A DNA stretch of 42,650 bases from Solicoccozyma terricola (taxonomy: Eukaryota; Basidiomycota; Tremellomycetes; Filobasidiales; Piskurozymaceae): contig BCLD01000005.1 of NCBI GenBank assembly GCA_001600875.1, positions 1 to 42,650 of the forward strand. Reading direction: 5' to 3'. Positions within the stretch are counted from its first letter, which is position 1. The number at the start of each line of letters is the position of its first letter. A program made the translations under genes and the position numbers. Under the pieces are notes generated by a model that was not told the DNA's origin, searched no databases, and worked only from the letters and a program-made list of their open reading frames with translations. Positions 31,615-41,594 of the stretch are shown here, in pieces.

Positions 31615-32281
31615 GAACCACCTCAGGCATATAGTTTTCAAGATCCTAGGAAGAGCGACTCTCATTTTGATTATTGCGGGCTTGTATGCCTGTTTATTGG
31701 GGTAGCTTTCTCTAGCTCGATAACCTAGGTATTATGTAGTCCCAGACGAGTTTCCCTCTGCCACACTTGCATCTTACCTTATACTGATGCATCCTAGACT
31801 GATCCAGACTTGCTGACAGTCTTATGGACACGTGTCCATAAAAGCCCTATCTTAACACAAAGGAACGCTCGGTTTCACTCAGATCTCTACCGCGGACTAC
31901 CCAACCACCCGGGATGTCGCTGCTGTATTGATGAGAGAGCTTGAGATGCAGTGGTTATCAACCCATAAGCATCCGCGGAGATACAATCCTCTCGACAAAT
32001 GGGAATGCGAGTTCGTCAGGAACCCGCGGTGCGTTTCCCGTGCCGAGGAACGGTTGCGTCCCTGTGCCTGGTTTCCTCTGTATTTGGTTCAAGCACCATG
32101 TCGTCTGTGTATCATCTCAACGGATCCTATCTCATCCAGCCCATTACCTCCACGAGACCACAACCTTCACAATATATATGTATACTATCTGATGTAACGC
32201 CAACCCCTTCGGCCCACTTGTATTTACCTGGGAGACTGCCGAAGCTGGTTGCACAGCGTGTTGAACGCCTATACCCACCTC
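31615..32281. other. Downstream of the transporter half-gene, no gene recognised
   Basis: Overlapping plus-strand frames (31928-32361) show no motif. It may contain the 3' UTR of the minus-strand transporter fragment. Confidence 0.35.
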
Positions 32282-33640
32282 TCACACGGAAACTTTCTCA
32301 TCTTGTGCGACCTCCGCATGTTTCCAATCCATCGCACCGTGATCAAGGTGAACTTGAATAGTTCCATCTGCCGTGATCTCGTCGTGCATGTTCTCCTCCA
32401 TCATCTTGTCGCGGAAAGTGATAGAATTGCGTGGCGACCAGTTCCGATAGAGCAGGTCCACCTGCTCGAGACTGAGACCCTTGGTTTCCGGGATCATCTA
32501 GGAGGTTGCGTAGGCGTTTTAGCGCCTTCATATCGACGACGGCGTGAAGGGAAGGGAATACCCACAAAGTAAGAGAACACAACGCAGAGGACGCAGAAAC
32601 CTCCCCAGATCCAGAAAACATTGGTTTTCAAGCCAGCCTTACCGGGTCCAACGTCAACCATGTAGGGAGTTGCATATCCGATACCAAAGTTCCAGAGCCT
32701 GAGGTTTCTACTGCGTGAGCCGGCGAGGGACATTACAGTGGACGTAACACTTACCAGTTCGAAGCTGTCGACAAAGACATGCCCTTCGCCCTCACACCCA
32801 GAGGATAGATCTCGGAGGTAATGACCCATCTTTGGGAAACAGGCGCGGATGAATAAGGTGTCTCTCCCCAGAATCGAGTGCAAAAACTCACGCGAACGGT
32901 CCCCATATCGCTGCAAAGTGAGCAATGTAGATGCAGACGAGTGCGACCAGGGCCTTTTGTCCAGCTGCGTTATCCACCTTGACCGCGAGCCCAATGACAG
33001 CTACTAGGAGCTGACAGATCGCCATCGCGACACCACCGTAGATCATCAGGCGTCTCCTTCCCAGCCTGTCAACGGCTATCATCCCTGGAATTGTCATGCC
33101 GACGTTGACCACGCTGGTCGCGATGGTGATCAAGAAAGGGTCGGAGATTCCTGAATTCTTGAAAAAGGTGGTACCTGCTCAATGCAGATACTCTGGCAAA
33201 ATGAAGAGACCGATCACGATGATGATAGCCCAAATGAATTGGAGACCTATCGGGAGTTCAAATTCAATGAAGGCCTATTGTCTGAAGATGTAACCTCGGC
33301 GTACCGTAGTAGAAAATGAAATTGATACCCTTCGTGGATGAATATACACGGCCTCAGCGCACTCGTTCACACACGCAACCCCAACTTCTTACTCACAGTA
33401 AGCTGATGAAGAGCCTGTAATGTGCATCCTGTTAAAATTCTGGTCCTAGTCTTGGCATCCCCACCTCTGAAGCATTCGGCCCATGATCCCGAGCCGTTCT
33501 TACGCTCCTTCTCCAAATTCGCTTTGATTTCGTTGACCTGCTCCTCGACCTCGATAGAGTCCAACGAGTACCCAGTGAGCCTGGCGATGATGGCTCTAGT
33601 TCTCTCTTCGTCACCTTTCATCATAGTGTATCGTGGGCAG
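32282..33640 (-). pseudogene. Sugar transporter (MFS) C-terminal half, rearranged
   Basis: Exons on the minus strand: from about 33640 to 33397 (PRYTMMKGDEERTRAIIARL, the central cytoplasmic loop, through ILTGCTLQALHQLT), 33329-33305 (GINFIFYYG), 33174-32892 (TTFFKNSGISDPF, MIAVDRLGRRRLMIYGG), 32829-32755 (WVITSEIYPLGVRAKGMSLS), 32698-32566 (WLWNFGIGYATPYMVD) and 32497-32282 (MIPETKGLSLEQVDLLYR). Joined, they give TM7-TM12 with the PESPR-like PRY, the second GRR motif and PETKGxxLE, without stops. TM1-5 and a start are missing on this strand. Introns are 56-68 bp except one of 130 bp (33175-33304), which contains a copy of TM6. The right edge stops between the family's PE and SPRY residues. 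Without its N-terminal half it cannot make a transporter. Confidence 0.85.
33190..33265 (-). other. Displaced TM6-coding segment inside an intron
   Basis: Within the 130-bp intron 33175-33304, the minus strand reads ELPIGLQFIWAIIIVIGLFI then LPE, followed by a stop. In the sugar-transporter family this block comes directly before the PRY that opens the central loop, yet here it lies after GINFIFYYG, about 370 bp too far downstream. The intron is about 70 bp longer than its neighbours, close to the length of this segment. Confidence 0.8.
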
Positions 33641-33649
33641 TCAGCAAGA

Positions 33650-34999
33650 AGGAGCTGATTCCCTACTGGTGTTTGCCGAATTTGCTCACTGCGCTATTTG
33701 TGATACTGTCCGTGAATAATCATAGGCCCACGGGAACGTGCTAGAGCACGCCGTCCGATGTGGCAAGCTCCACCATCGAAGACCTTACAAACTTTTGGTC
33801 ATGGCCGGCACTGATCCAGCCATGATCAAATATACTACTTCCAGGGATATCCTTTCCAGTGCTATCGACGATCGAATGCACCCGACAAGGAGACACTGAT
33901 CCTCTACTGCTTGCCTCCAGACTGTAAAAGTTGGCATTGTTCTTCAGCTCTGTGTGATCGAAGGACACCACATGGCGGATGGTGACAACGTGGTCATTAT
34001 CTTAGACCCCTGCAAAAATCGCAATCAGAGTAACACAGTGTCCCAATGTCCCAGATGCCGAGCAATATATCTTTTTTGATGCGGCCAAGGCAGAGGCTTC
34101 TGTGCAAAACTGCCAGATATGGGAACTTCGTTTGTTTTCGGCTATTTGTAAGTCACCACCTAGAGCATTTAGGCCAGCGACAAGAAGGAACCCAGCCAAC
34201 CAAGCTTGGCCATATCCCTATGGTTGCAAATTCGCAAGGCAATGGTGTTGACATGCGAAAAAGAACCTGTCGTTCGGAAAATTCAGTACCACAGCGAGGC
34301 CATGTTCCCAGGGCTTCCGACTGTGTTCATCGAGCGGAGTCTTTGCCCCATGGCGACGAAACCAAAGGACAGGCCGTCTTTCATTCTTTGTCCGGTATTG
34401 AGAGGCGGCTTCCAGCGAAACGATGGCCTTTACAATAGAGTCATCCTACGCACCACTGATGGAGACCTGCCGAATGAGGGAGGAGGGTCGGAACCCAGGT
34501 AGGGTTGAGCCGGAACACTCATCTCCCTTCTCAAGAACTTGGCTCGAGTAGTTAAAAGTTCTCCAAGACGCACCATATTTGAGTGGGAGGCATAGAGAAG
34601 ATGGATACCTTGGTGGGTCGGTGTATGGTGGTCCCTGTGGTATACTGAGATGACACGAGACGGTAATGCGAATGAAATGGTTGTTCTTTCTACAAACGCA
34701 AAGAGCAGCGCTTGAACCGTTGCAACGCTCGACCTGTCAAGAACATCGCCAAGCAGTCCTTTCACTCGCAGTAGGAAACCTCGACCTGCAGTAGCTGGCG
34801 ATCAAAGGTCGTCGCTGTGGGCACGGGATCAGGCGACAATGAAGATTCGGAAACTGATTGCGCTCACTAGACCTCTGGATGATCTGACAACTTGGCCACT
34901 CCGAACAAGATCTGCTCTGAGATCAGTGCTAGGCACTACGCTAGGCATCTAGCAGGGCACTCACAGCGTTAAGCAGCTTGCTGTAGTCCTGGGAACGCT
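33650..34999. other. No gene recognised
   Basis: Open frames up to 130 codons (34046-34438 plus) carry no motif on either strand. Confidence 0.35.
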
Positions 35000-35320
35000 T
35001 CTGATCAGGATATAACCAGAAGCATGACCGTGACGCTCATCGTCCCGCCGCACGCCCAATCCCGCATGAACAGCGGCCGATAGGTCACCAAGAACGCATT
35101 GTACTGGCTATTCCAATACAGCTCGAGCACATGCATGACGAGTTCCGAAGACCAGCCGTCAACTTTTCAATGATCAGTTACATCAACGTACCTACCGTCA
35201 AAAANCTGACGATCGTGTCTACCCCTCGCCTGATCGAATCTCTCGCGATGCCGAGCCTCCTCTGCCTTCGCCATGAGCTCATACCATTTCCCCAATTCTG
35301 GTTTAATGTTAACCAATTCC
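35000..35320 (-). other. Minus-strand coding-like remnant, family unknown
   Basis: Two stretches look like translated protein: NIKPELGKWYELMAKAEEAR (about 35310-35250) and, about 110 bp on, ELVMHVLELYWNSQYNAFLV followed by TYRPLFMRDWACGG (about 35130-35060). They could be exons of one gene with the N at 35204 in between. I do not recognise the family. Confidence 0.35.
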
Positions 35321-35484
35321 TGGCGCCCGCTTCGTCGCTCTCCAGCAGTCGGCTGCATCGACGGCCTCCAATGGAATCTTCCCCCTGGTACATCGATCCC
35401 GAGGAGGATGGCCTGATCGACACTGCCAAAGGAACTCGGTGTCAACATTGTCGCTTTCTAGCCACTGGTCACTTCCAAAGAGTA

Positions 35485-35640
35485 CAAGTAAGAGGAGACG
35501 AGAAAATGGTTCGAAAAGCGCTTCCACTCTTCGGGGAATTCAAGACAGGCAGGGCAGGGGAGAGTGCATATGCAGCCTGGGAAAGGTCACTCTGAAGAAG
35601 TTGATGTTAACCGGGGCGCGAGAGAGGTGAGGTTCGACGA
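35485..35640 (+). pseudogene. Scrap of a TPR array
   Basis: The sequence resembles about one unit of the TPR repeat at 8046-9150: gaaaatggttcgaaaagcgc corresponds to the DNA for KWFKEAL, and acaggcagggcaggggagag-tgcat to the end of a unit. Its frame is broken. The doubled CAGG resembles the frame-shifting insertion seen in two units of the main array. Confidence 0.55.
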
Positions 35641-35803
35641 GGCTCTCGCTCTACCAGGAATCCCAGGGCAAAGGCCTTGTATATCCGCTACTTGGGCTTG
35701 GTAGCTAGGCACCAGTCGTTCCGTTAGCGGTAGATTAGAAGAGACCATATTGAGTTCAGCGGCAATCTGGTCCGGAAGCTCCCAGCGGTCGGCTGTGATT
35801 TGA

Positions 35804-36125
35804 GTCCTAATGATGGAACAGCGAAATGGTGAATTACATCAGCACCTGTTACAATAAATCGAATGTGTGTATCCACTGGTACAACAGCTCTGTTATTTAC
35901 TTCAAGTAGTCGTAATTGTCCTTCTTCTCGGTCAGTTTCGGGTACCAGATAGCTGTCGAATTCAATAGTCCCCATCGTCGTTAACGAAGTGACTGTATTG
36001 GTAACTCCAGTACCATTGGTGCCCAACTACTTTAATAGTCATTGAAGGTGAAATTACTTCATCCATAAGATAAAGAAGTTTGAATGAAGGTACCAGCAAT
36101 AGCAATAATGCAAATACTATATGTT
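35804..36125 (-). pseudogene. cox2: Nuclear copy of mitochondrial cox2 (NUMT), partial
   Basis: The minus strand reads [48 protein letters not shown], and after a one-base frame change, [39 protein letters not shown] and [14 protein letters not shown]. This is the second membrane segment and the first part of the copper domain of cytochrome c oxidase subunit 2. It stops before the copper ligands, lacks the first membrane segment, and is flanked by ordinary nuclear sequence. Lower GC than its surroundings fits a mitochondrial origin. Differences such as a His in place of the usual Asp in IHDFA suggest it has drifted since transfer. Confidence 0.92.
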
Positions 36126-36743
36126 ACTCCTGACCGGGGGAGCAGAACAGGACGGTAGGGGTAGAGACCGTCAGGCTGGATCGACTATTGACAATTGACT
36201 CAGCTGGATCACATCGGAGTGAGCGGGGTAACAACCTCCAGCGCTAGTACTATAGTTTTCTCACTGCCTTCTGGTCACTGCCACGACCTCGAACGAGCGC
36301 TTCTTCTCCACCGACGATGTTCGTCTCCGTACCAACGTGGACATCGAGAACCCACCATTGCACCACCGGCTCACGATCGAGACCCCACCACCGCTTCGTA
36401 TCCCACGCTCTCTTGCAAAGGAGTAGGAGAGACATCGTCTCAGGCATGGAACCGTTTAACCGTGGGAACAGAGCATCGCAGGTGTTACCCTCTCAACCCA
36501 CACCCCAGAACTATGGCAAAAAGGTCGGGTTGCTGTACACAGCAGCGAGCGGGTTAACGGTCGCATGTCCAACAGAGTGCAAGGTGTCATTCACGAGTGC
36601 AACCATGGAAGCAAACGACCTATTAATTGACCACTCGCACTGCCTTCTGGAGGCCAACGCTGTTTCTAATTGTCTGCATCAAGCCACCATTGCCAGCAGA
36701 CGGAGATGTATTTTCAGCAAGTCACGATACGTTCTGAAAACGG
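36126..36743. other. No gene recognised between the NUMT and patatin
   Basis: Plus-strand frames (36195-36841) have no motif. It may hold a further downstream exon of the patatin gene, because the patatin frame ends at a sequence (GTAAGG) that could be a splice donor. Confidence 0.35.
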
Positions 36744-37817
36744 CTAGATCCTTACCGGCTGTGCCATTGCGGTTACGCAGCCGCGGAGCTTGTTACCCTT
36801 TCCGCCAACGTATGTATGAGCCATCTGGGCGACATCGCTGAGCTGCTTCCACTCGTCAAGCCGGATTCTAGCGAGGTCCGTAGGAGGGTTGAAACGGAAG
36901 TATATGCCATCCGGGCCGCCGAACTTGTCATCCATTTCCTGGTGTACCGCCTCACAGCCCGTCGCGATTGCCCGAAGCTTCTTAGCAAGAGCCCTCTTGT
37001 TTCCTCTGAAGTAGACATGCTCCCGAATGCCCGTGCCGATGGATACGACGCAGCCCAAGGTGCGACCACCTCTCCAGATCTTTTCGGCTTCGTTGATGGC
37101 AAGCCGGGTCGGGTTGTTGTACCCTAGTCCACCATCAAGGTACGCGACTTGTAATCCAGCCCTGATATTCACCTTTGCAGGTGGAAAGAACGTCGTTGCA
37201 GCAGATGTTGCCCTGGCGGCTTCCACTATAGTGCAGTCATAAAGACGTGAATAATTCGTGGTGTACGATCTCAGTAGGTCGGGACGACCAGCAGCTGCCC
37301 TCTCGTAGACAGCGACGACTGCCACTCGGCACTTTGGCTTGGCCTCTGGGTCTGCGAGCTTTTCATCTCCAGCGATCCCCCGAATGACAGCCTCGAGCTT
37401 CTCCGCCGAATACCGTGGTGCGCTTGAAAGTGGATTGAACCTGCTCACCCATGACCTCACATCCGTGCCGAAAACGTGCTCGGCGAGATGCTTGTATACA
37501 TCGATGGCTTGGTCGACGGACATCTTGAGTCGACCGAGCATGAGGGCAATGAGTCCGCCTGTCGACGTACCGACCATGAGGTCGAACCACTCGCATGGTA
37601 GAGGCGTCTCTGTGAGCACCTCATTCAGCTTGATTTGATCCATAATTGCCTGTAGAACAAAGAGAGAAGCGAGTCCCCGTATCCCGCCGCCATCAAGGGA
37701 GAGGATGCGGAGCGGACGGTCAGTGTCGGAAGTATCCTCTTGGTGCCAAAGAGGGATGGGATCATCCCGCGGGGGGGAATGAAGGGCTGCCAGTCTCTCC
37801 TCTATGGTGTTCGCCAT
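36744..37817 (-). CDS. Patatin-like phospholipase
   Basis: A single open frame of 357 residues from the ATG at 37817 contains the full patatin catalytic set: the oxyanion-hole loop LSLDGGGIRGLASLFVLQ (about residues 37-55), the nucleophile elbow FDLMVGTSTGGLIALML with Ser in G-T-S-T-G, and the catalytic Asp in AYLDGGLGYNNPTRLA. YSAEKLEAVIRGIAGDEKL is a patatin helix between them. Such proteins hydrolyse acyl lipids; in fungi patatin domains are often the N-terminal effector of NB-ARC/TPR STAND proteins. Here no NB-ARC follows before the stop at 36744; the frame ends in AMAQP then GTAAGGATCTAG, so an intron and further exons are possible. The open frame continues upstream of the ATG to 38036, but MANTIEERLAAL is a natural start. 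A decayed copy lies just upstream at 38336-38670. Confidence 0.88.
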   Translation of the reverse strand: MANTIEERLAALHSPPRDDPIPLWHQEDTSDTDRPLRILSLDGGGIRGLASLFVLQAIMDQIKLNEVLTETPLPCEWFDLMVGTSTGGLIALMLGRLKMSVDQAIDVYKHLAEHVFGTDVRSWVSRFNPLSSAPRYSAEKLEAVIRGIAGDEKLADPEAKPKCRVAVVAVYERAAAGRPDLLRSYTTNYSRLYDCTIVEAARATSAATTFFPPAKVNIRAGLQVAYLDGGLGYNNPTRLAINEAEKIWRGGRTLGCVVSIGTGIREHVYFRGNKRALAKKLRAIATGCEAVHQEMDDKFGGPDGIYFRFNPPTDLARIRLDEWKQLSDVAQMAHTYVGGKGNKLRGCVTAMAQPVRI

Positions 37818-38335
37818 CTGGACAGAATTTCCTGGATATGGGTGAAAATGATGTGCCGAATGGCGGTGACGATGGCAGACGGCACCAGGAGCAGCAAGCG
37901 GATTATGACCAACCTTCTGCGCTGCGAAGCGTGTGTCGGGCGCCTTGTAAGGGAACGTTACGCGCTGTGTCGATTGAGAGCTGTGGAGCCATTGGGTTGG
38001 GATTGGTGAGATGGGCGTCCCATTAGGATATCCCACGCATCAGCGGACTCACTTGCTGATCAAATTGAGTTCAGCTTGAGAGTGGACGAGGCCCCTTGAC
38101 GCCTCGAGGTATACGAGGGTAATGGAAGACGGCAGGAAGTGACCGAAAGAGAAGCAGCCTCTTTATAGCTTATGGTTGTCAAATGAAAGCGCAGACGACC
38201 TAGCATAAGCAACGAAGGCGGCTGAAGCGAGCACTGCACTGCCATTAAGCAGCACCTGCACATCTTCGGAAGCAAGGGAACAATTGCTCGCACAGGCCCG
38301 GATACAAGCTAAAGCCGCGGTAACCTAGAACCCAA
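37818..38335. other. Upstream of the patatin gene
   Basis: Should hold the patatin promoter. The frame upstream of the chosen ATG stays open to 38036 but is His/Pro-rich and not patatin-like. Nothing else is recognised. Confidence 0.35.
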
Positions 38336-38670
38336 CTACTGTACGTAACATATATCACCGACGAGCTTCCTTGGCTTGCGTGGCTTGGATGTTCCCCAAG
38401 GACGTCCACCTTCCTCACCGGTACGACTGCCCACTCGACACCTTGGCTTGGGATCCTCTGGGTCCACAAGCTTCTCATCCCAAGCGATTTTCTGTATTGC
38501 TGCGGCGAGCTTCTCGGCCGAGTAACGGGAAGCGCTCGAAATGGGATTGACGAAGACCACGTATCCCCCCCCCCCCCTCTCGCGAGAGTATGCGCAACGG
38601 ACAACTGCCCGCCATAAAGAGGCAAAGCAGATGAGGTGGATCGGCGCTCCAAGCCTGGCTGCAATGCACT
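38336..38670 (-). pseudogene. Decayed second patatin copy with internal deletion
   Basis: On the minus strand CPLRILS is followed by a run of G and then GGGIRGL-like residues, matching RPLRILSLDGGGIRGL of the intact gene. In another frame comes FVNPISSASRYSAEKLAAAI, WDEKLVDPEDPKPRCRV, matching NPLSSAPRYSAEKLEAVI and DEKLADPEAKPKCRV. About 90 residues including the GTSTG elbow are deleted between them, and a 13-base C run (G on this strand) sits at the junction. The catalytic Asp region is missing too. Confidence 0.85.
38565..38577 (+). repeat. 13-base poly-C tract
   Basis: It lies at the deletion junction of the decayed patatin copy, where the intact gene has the Gly-rich DGGGIRG codons. Its exact length is uncertain in sequencing. 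Confidence 0.9.
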
Positions 38671-38709
38671 CAGGGTGTTCAGCACGACATTGCGATGGAG
38701 CTGCATTTC

Positions 38710-39070
38710 TATCTCGCTTTACGGCTAGGGACGATGAAAGGGTGCGAGCGATGGCACTGAAAAGACAGCCTGTCTTTTCGATATTCAACGAGAGGAGGAA
38801 ATTGGACCCTGAAGCAGATCCAGAAGGATGGTCAGCTGATTCAAATCAAATACCTATCTCTTTCGTCCGAGCATTCGACCCCGAATGCTCTCCTCAGCTC
38901 CCACGCCTTGCCAGCGGGCCCAAATTGGAGGGGTTCACTTTTGCCACCCGCCCGCTGGGGTGGAATGGATGCAATAAAAGGATGCCAAGCTGGATAGCGT
39001 CAAGGGCATCCTAAGTGTGGGCCTCATGCTCGACCACCATCGGATAGCCACGACTGAGTGCTACATCCCT
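38710..39070. other. No gene recognised
   Basis: Short frames only. Confidence 0.35.
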
Positions 39071-39530
39071 CATTAACGGCTCATAGTCAAGTGCTCACTT
39101 CTAGGGGGGCTGCGAGGGGTTTCAAGGCTCAAAAATGGCAAAATGGCCAAAAACACCTCGGAAAATGGTATCAAGCCAACAACGCCCTATGTGACCCCCA
39201 TATGCTCGGGTATCCCCAGATAGCTACAGGTCAGAGCTACCTCCCCCATTAACAACTCATGGCCAAGTGCTCATGTCTCGGGGGTCTTCTATGCGTTTGA
39301 ATGTGTGAAAATCACGAAAAAGGGCAAAAATGGCCCAAAACACCTTGCCAGACATGCTGACACAAACACCACCCTATGCGACCCCTGTATGCTCGGGTAT
39401 CCCCAGATAGCTACGGGTCAGGGCTACCCTGCTCATTAACAACTCATGGCCAAGTGCTCATGTCTAGGGGGTCTCCTAGCAGTTTGAATGCTCAAAAATG
39501 GTCGATCTCGGCCAGAATTTAACCTACGCG
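39071..39530 (+). repeat. Tandem repeat, ~180-bp unit, about 2.5 copies
   Basis: Unit starts at CATTAAC at 39071, 39247 and 39434 (spacing 176 and 187 bp). Shared blocks are cattaacaactcatggccaa, gtgctca, ctaggggg, caaaaatggc, and tatgctcgggtatccccaga followed by tagctac. The last unit breaks off near 39530. No open frame is conserved, so it is non-coding satellite-like DNA. Confidence 0.85.
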
Positions 39531-39539
39531 AGGATTTGA

Positions 39540-40370
39540 ATTTTTTTCGACGCGTAGGAGGAGAGGCCCAGGTTGGCTGATGGTCTCAACACCACTTGGA
39601 TCACGAATGCCCAGCCTCCTAGGCAACGCACAGCCATGTAAAAATTATGTCCAGGTGCACATGATGATGCTGAACATCCTGTGTTAAGACAAAAGTCGAA
39701 TGCCCCAGGGAACCATTGAGATATCAAGGTTTCCCTCTGGAAAAGTCGCGTCAAAAAAACACAAAGTCCCACTTTTCAATCACTAGAACCATTCGCCGCT
39801 CAAGGTGGGGGCTTCCCCCACCTGCCCATGATGCCTAGCATGTGTGTTCATAGCTGTGCGACATTCTCTCAAAATTCCAGGCTGATTATCGCAATTTTGA
39901 ATGACTTTTACTTGGGCCATATTCTGCACGGCAACATGAACCAATTCACACGTGGCTTTTTCGCAGATCATATGTGTACCTTGGAACAGTTAGTGAGCAG
40001 TCAATATGTAACATAAATAGCCTTGGGACATATATTCATATAGCTCTGGGTGCATACCATGCTGCTGGTACAAAAAGCAAGGTGATTGGACATACCCCAT
40101 ATCCACCATGGCCATCCCCAAATGGGGGTTGAAATGACACTCTCATAGCTTATGCTACGTGGGTATCGAGCCTAGCCATTCAGGACCTTTGCGCATCCAT
40201 TGACGTGATCACGGCACTAATACGTTGTTAAGGCTTTCATATCAGATGCTCATTCCTGTGCTGGTCAGAGCTGGTGCAAAATGTTCAGAAAATTTTCCAG
40301 ACGCGTCAAGAAAGTGAACCAGTATAATACACTTCCCCTCTCTCCCCCCTTGCCACCCATTCAGCATATT
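39540..40370. other. No gene recognised
   Basis: Short frames without motifs, slightly AT-rich compared with the genes around it. Confidence 0.35.
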
Positions 40371-40396
40371 CACCCTCACCCTTACCCTCACCCTCA
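40371..40396 (+). repeat. Short CCCT(C/T)A run
   Basis: Four units of CCCTCA/CCCTTA follow each other. It resembles degenerate CCCTAA telomeric repeat but has no perfect telomeric unit, so it is more likely simple sequence. Confidence 0.6.
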
Positions 40397-40451
40397 AGCT
40401 TAAGCTGATGATATTACCAGACACACTCAGGAACGATACTATACTGCTCCA

Positions 40452-41198
40452 TCAGGGCAACACGTAGCAACCCTCGTCGTTGTTGTGCACCAACATCTCC
40501 TTGTCACACCTGATGATGTTGCGGCGAAAGACGGTTCCCTGTTCGTCTCTTGCGTAAAACGTTGGGAGCTGTGTAAGTACAACGTATCGCTTGAATCGCG
40601 AAGTGAATATCTCGGTTGGCGCGCCAGAGATAAGCCTGGCCCCTTCAGTCAGTGGTTCGCCAGGCTGGAACATAGTTCAGAAACCGTTAGATCTGGGACG
40701 TCGACAATATTACCAACGAGCGAAATCCTCCTACTTCTAGCCTAACCTCACCCAGGGTGATACCAACAGGGCCTACGTTCACGTTGGGGTTGATAGTGAT
40801 CGAAACTGGCCGATAGCGAGATGGCACTGACCCCACACAGTGCATGATGCAAACCCCCCTGCAGTTGTTCTTGATCCGAATCTCAAAGCGGCTAAACAAG
40901 GCCCCAAATCTTCCGCGAGGTTGACCACGGTATGTCCGCAACGGCGACTGCGTACGGCACAGTGTGGGTCGGATTCAACGATTCAAACCTAGCATTGCTG
41001 GGGCATGCTTACGGGGGCTCCATAACCTCCCTCGGGGTTTATTGCCTCGATGGCTTCGGGGCTCATAATCTCTTCTAAACCCTCTGGATAACACTCGCGG
41101 ATCTCGTAGGTGGCTGCGATGTCTTGGTCGAGGAAGGTGCGTAGTCTCTGCCTGTCCTCCTCCTGCCAAACGCGCCCTTCAATTTCGCCAAAGTCCAT
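40452..41198 (-). CDS. Hypothetical protein, three exons, 199 residues
   Basis: Exons 41198-41013, 40947-40747 and 40664-40452 join in phase. The first is acidic (RLRTFLDQDIAATYEIRECY). The second reads FGALFSRFEIRIKNNCRGVC and SVPSRYRPVSITINPNVNVG, with alternating residues typical of beta strands. The third reads PLTEGARLISGAP and KEMLVHNNDEGCYVLP. Introns are 65 and 82 bp; a GTAAGC donor and GCAG/CCAG acceptors support them, though the second donor (GTTAGG) is weak. No membrane segment or signal peptide is visible. I do not recognise the family. The start could alternatively be a further 90 bp upstream (MQVAQF at about 41288). Confidence 0.55.
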
Positions 41199-41280
41199 GG
41201 TGCAATGATGGATAAGCAAGGTAAGGTGTTTCCCGTCAACCAGTCCCTCAGTCTGTATGTCGTCCTCGCTGGTGAATTGT

Positions 41281-41457
41281 GCTACTTGCATCCGAGAAGC
41301 TGCGGCCGCGTGAGAACGATGTTTGAACCCGACCCGTGGGGGCATCTGCCGTCCTGCTCTAGGCCAACGGCGCGGGAATCTTGGATCTGTATATAGCCTT
41401 CGGTATTGACTATGCTACTTGCATCCAGAAGCTGTGGCCCCGTGAGAACGAAGTGTG
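41281..41457 (+). repeat. ~44-bp direct repeat, 133 bp apart
   Basis: gctacttgcatccgagaagc (41281) and gctacttgcatccagaagct (41414) start two copies that continue to gtgagaacga with about 85% identity by eye. They lie in the gap between two divergent hypothetical genes, so they could be promoter elements or a small duplication. Confidence 0.75.
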
Positions 41458-41594
41458 GGTGGTTCCCGTTTGGTCTTTTGCTGGTTCGAACGGAAACTGG
41501 TGCAATCAACGGCATCACGGAAATAAAAGGATTCGACTGCCCTTCACATCCAGAGGCCAGATGTCGGTAGTCAACTGGTCTTGAAACGGCAGCC

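Noticed and set aside
34046..34502. Two overlapping plus-strand frames of about 100-130 codons
   Set aside because: No conserved motif, no splice-linked neighbours; indistinguishable from chance.
36195..36841. Plus-strand frames opposite and downstream of patatin
   Set aside because: No motif and partly antisense to the patatin coding sequence.
39071..39530. CRISPR-like array
   Set aside because: The unit is ~180 bp without separate short repeats and unique spacers, and the genome is fungal.
40371..40396. Possible interstitial telomere
   Set aside because: Units are CCCTCA/CCCTTA with no true CCCTAA series, and only four units.
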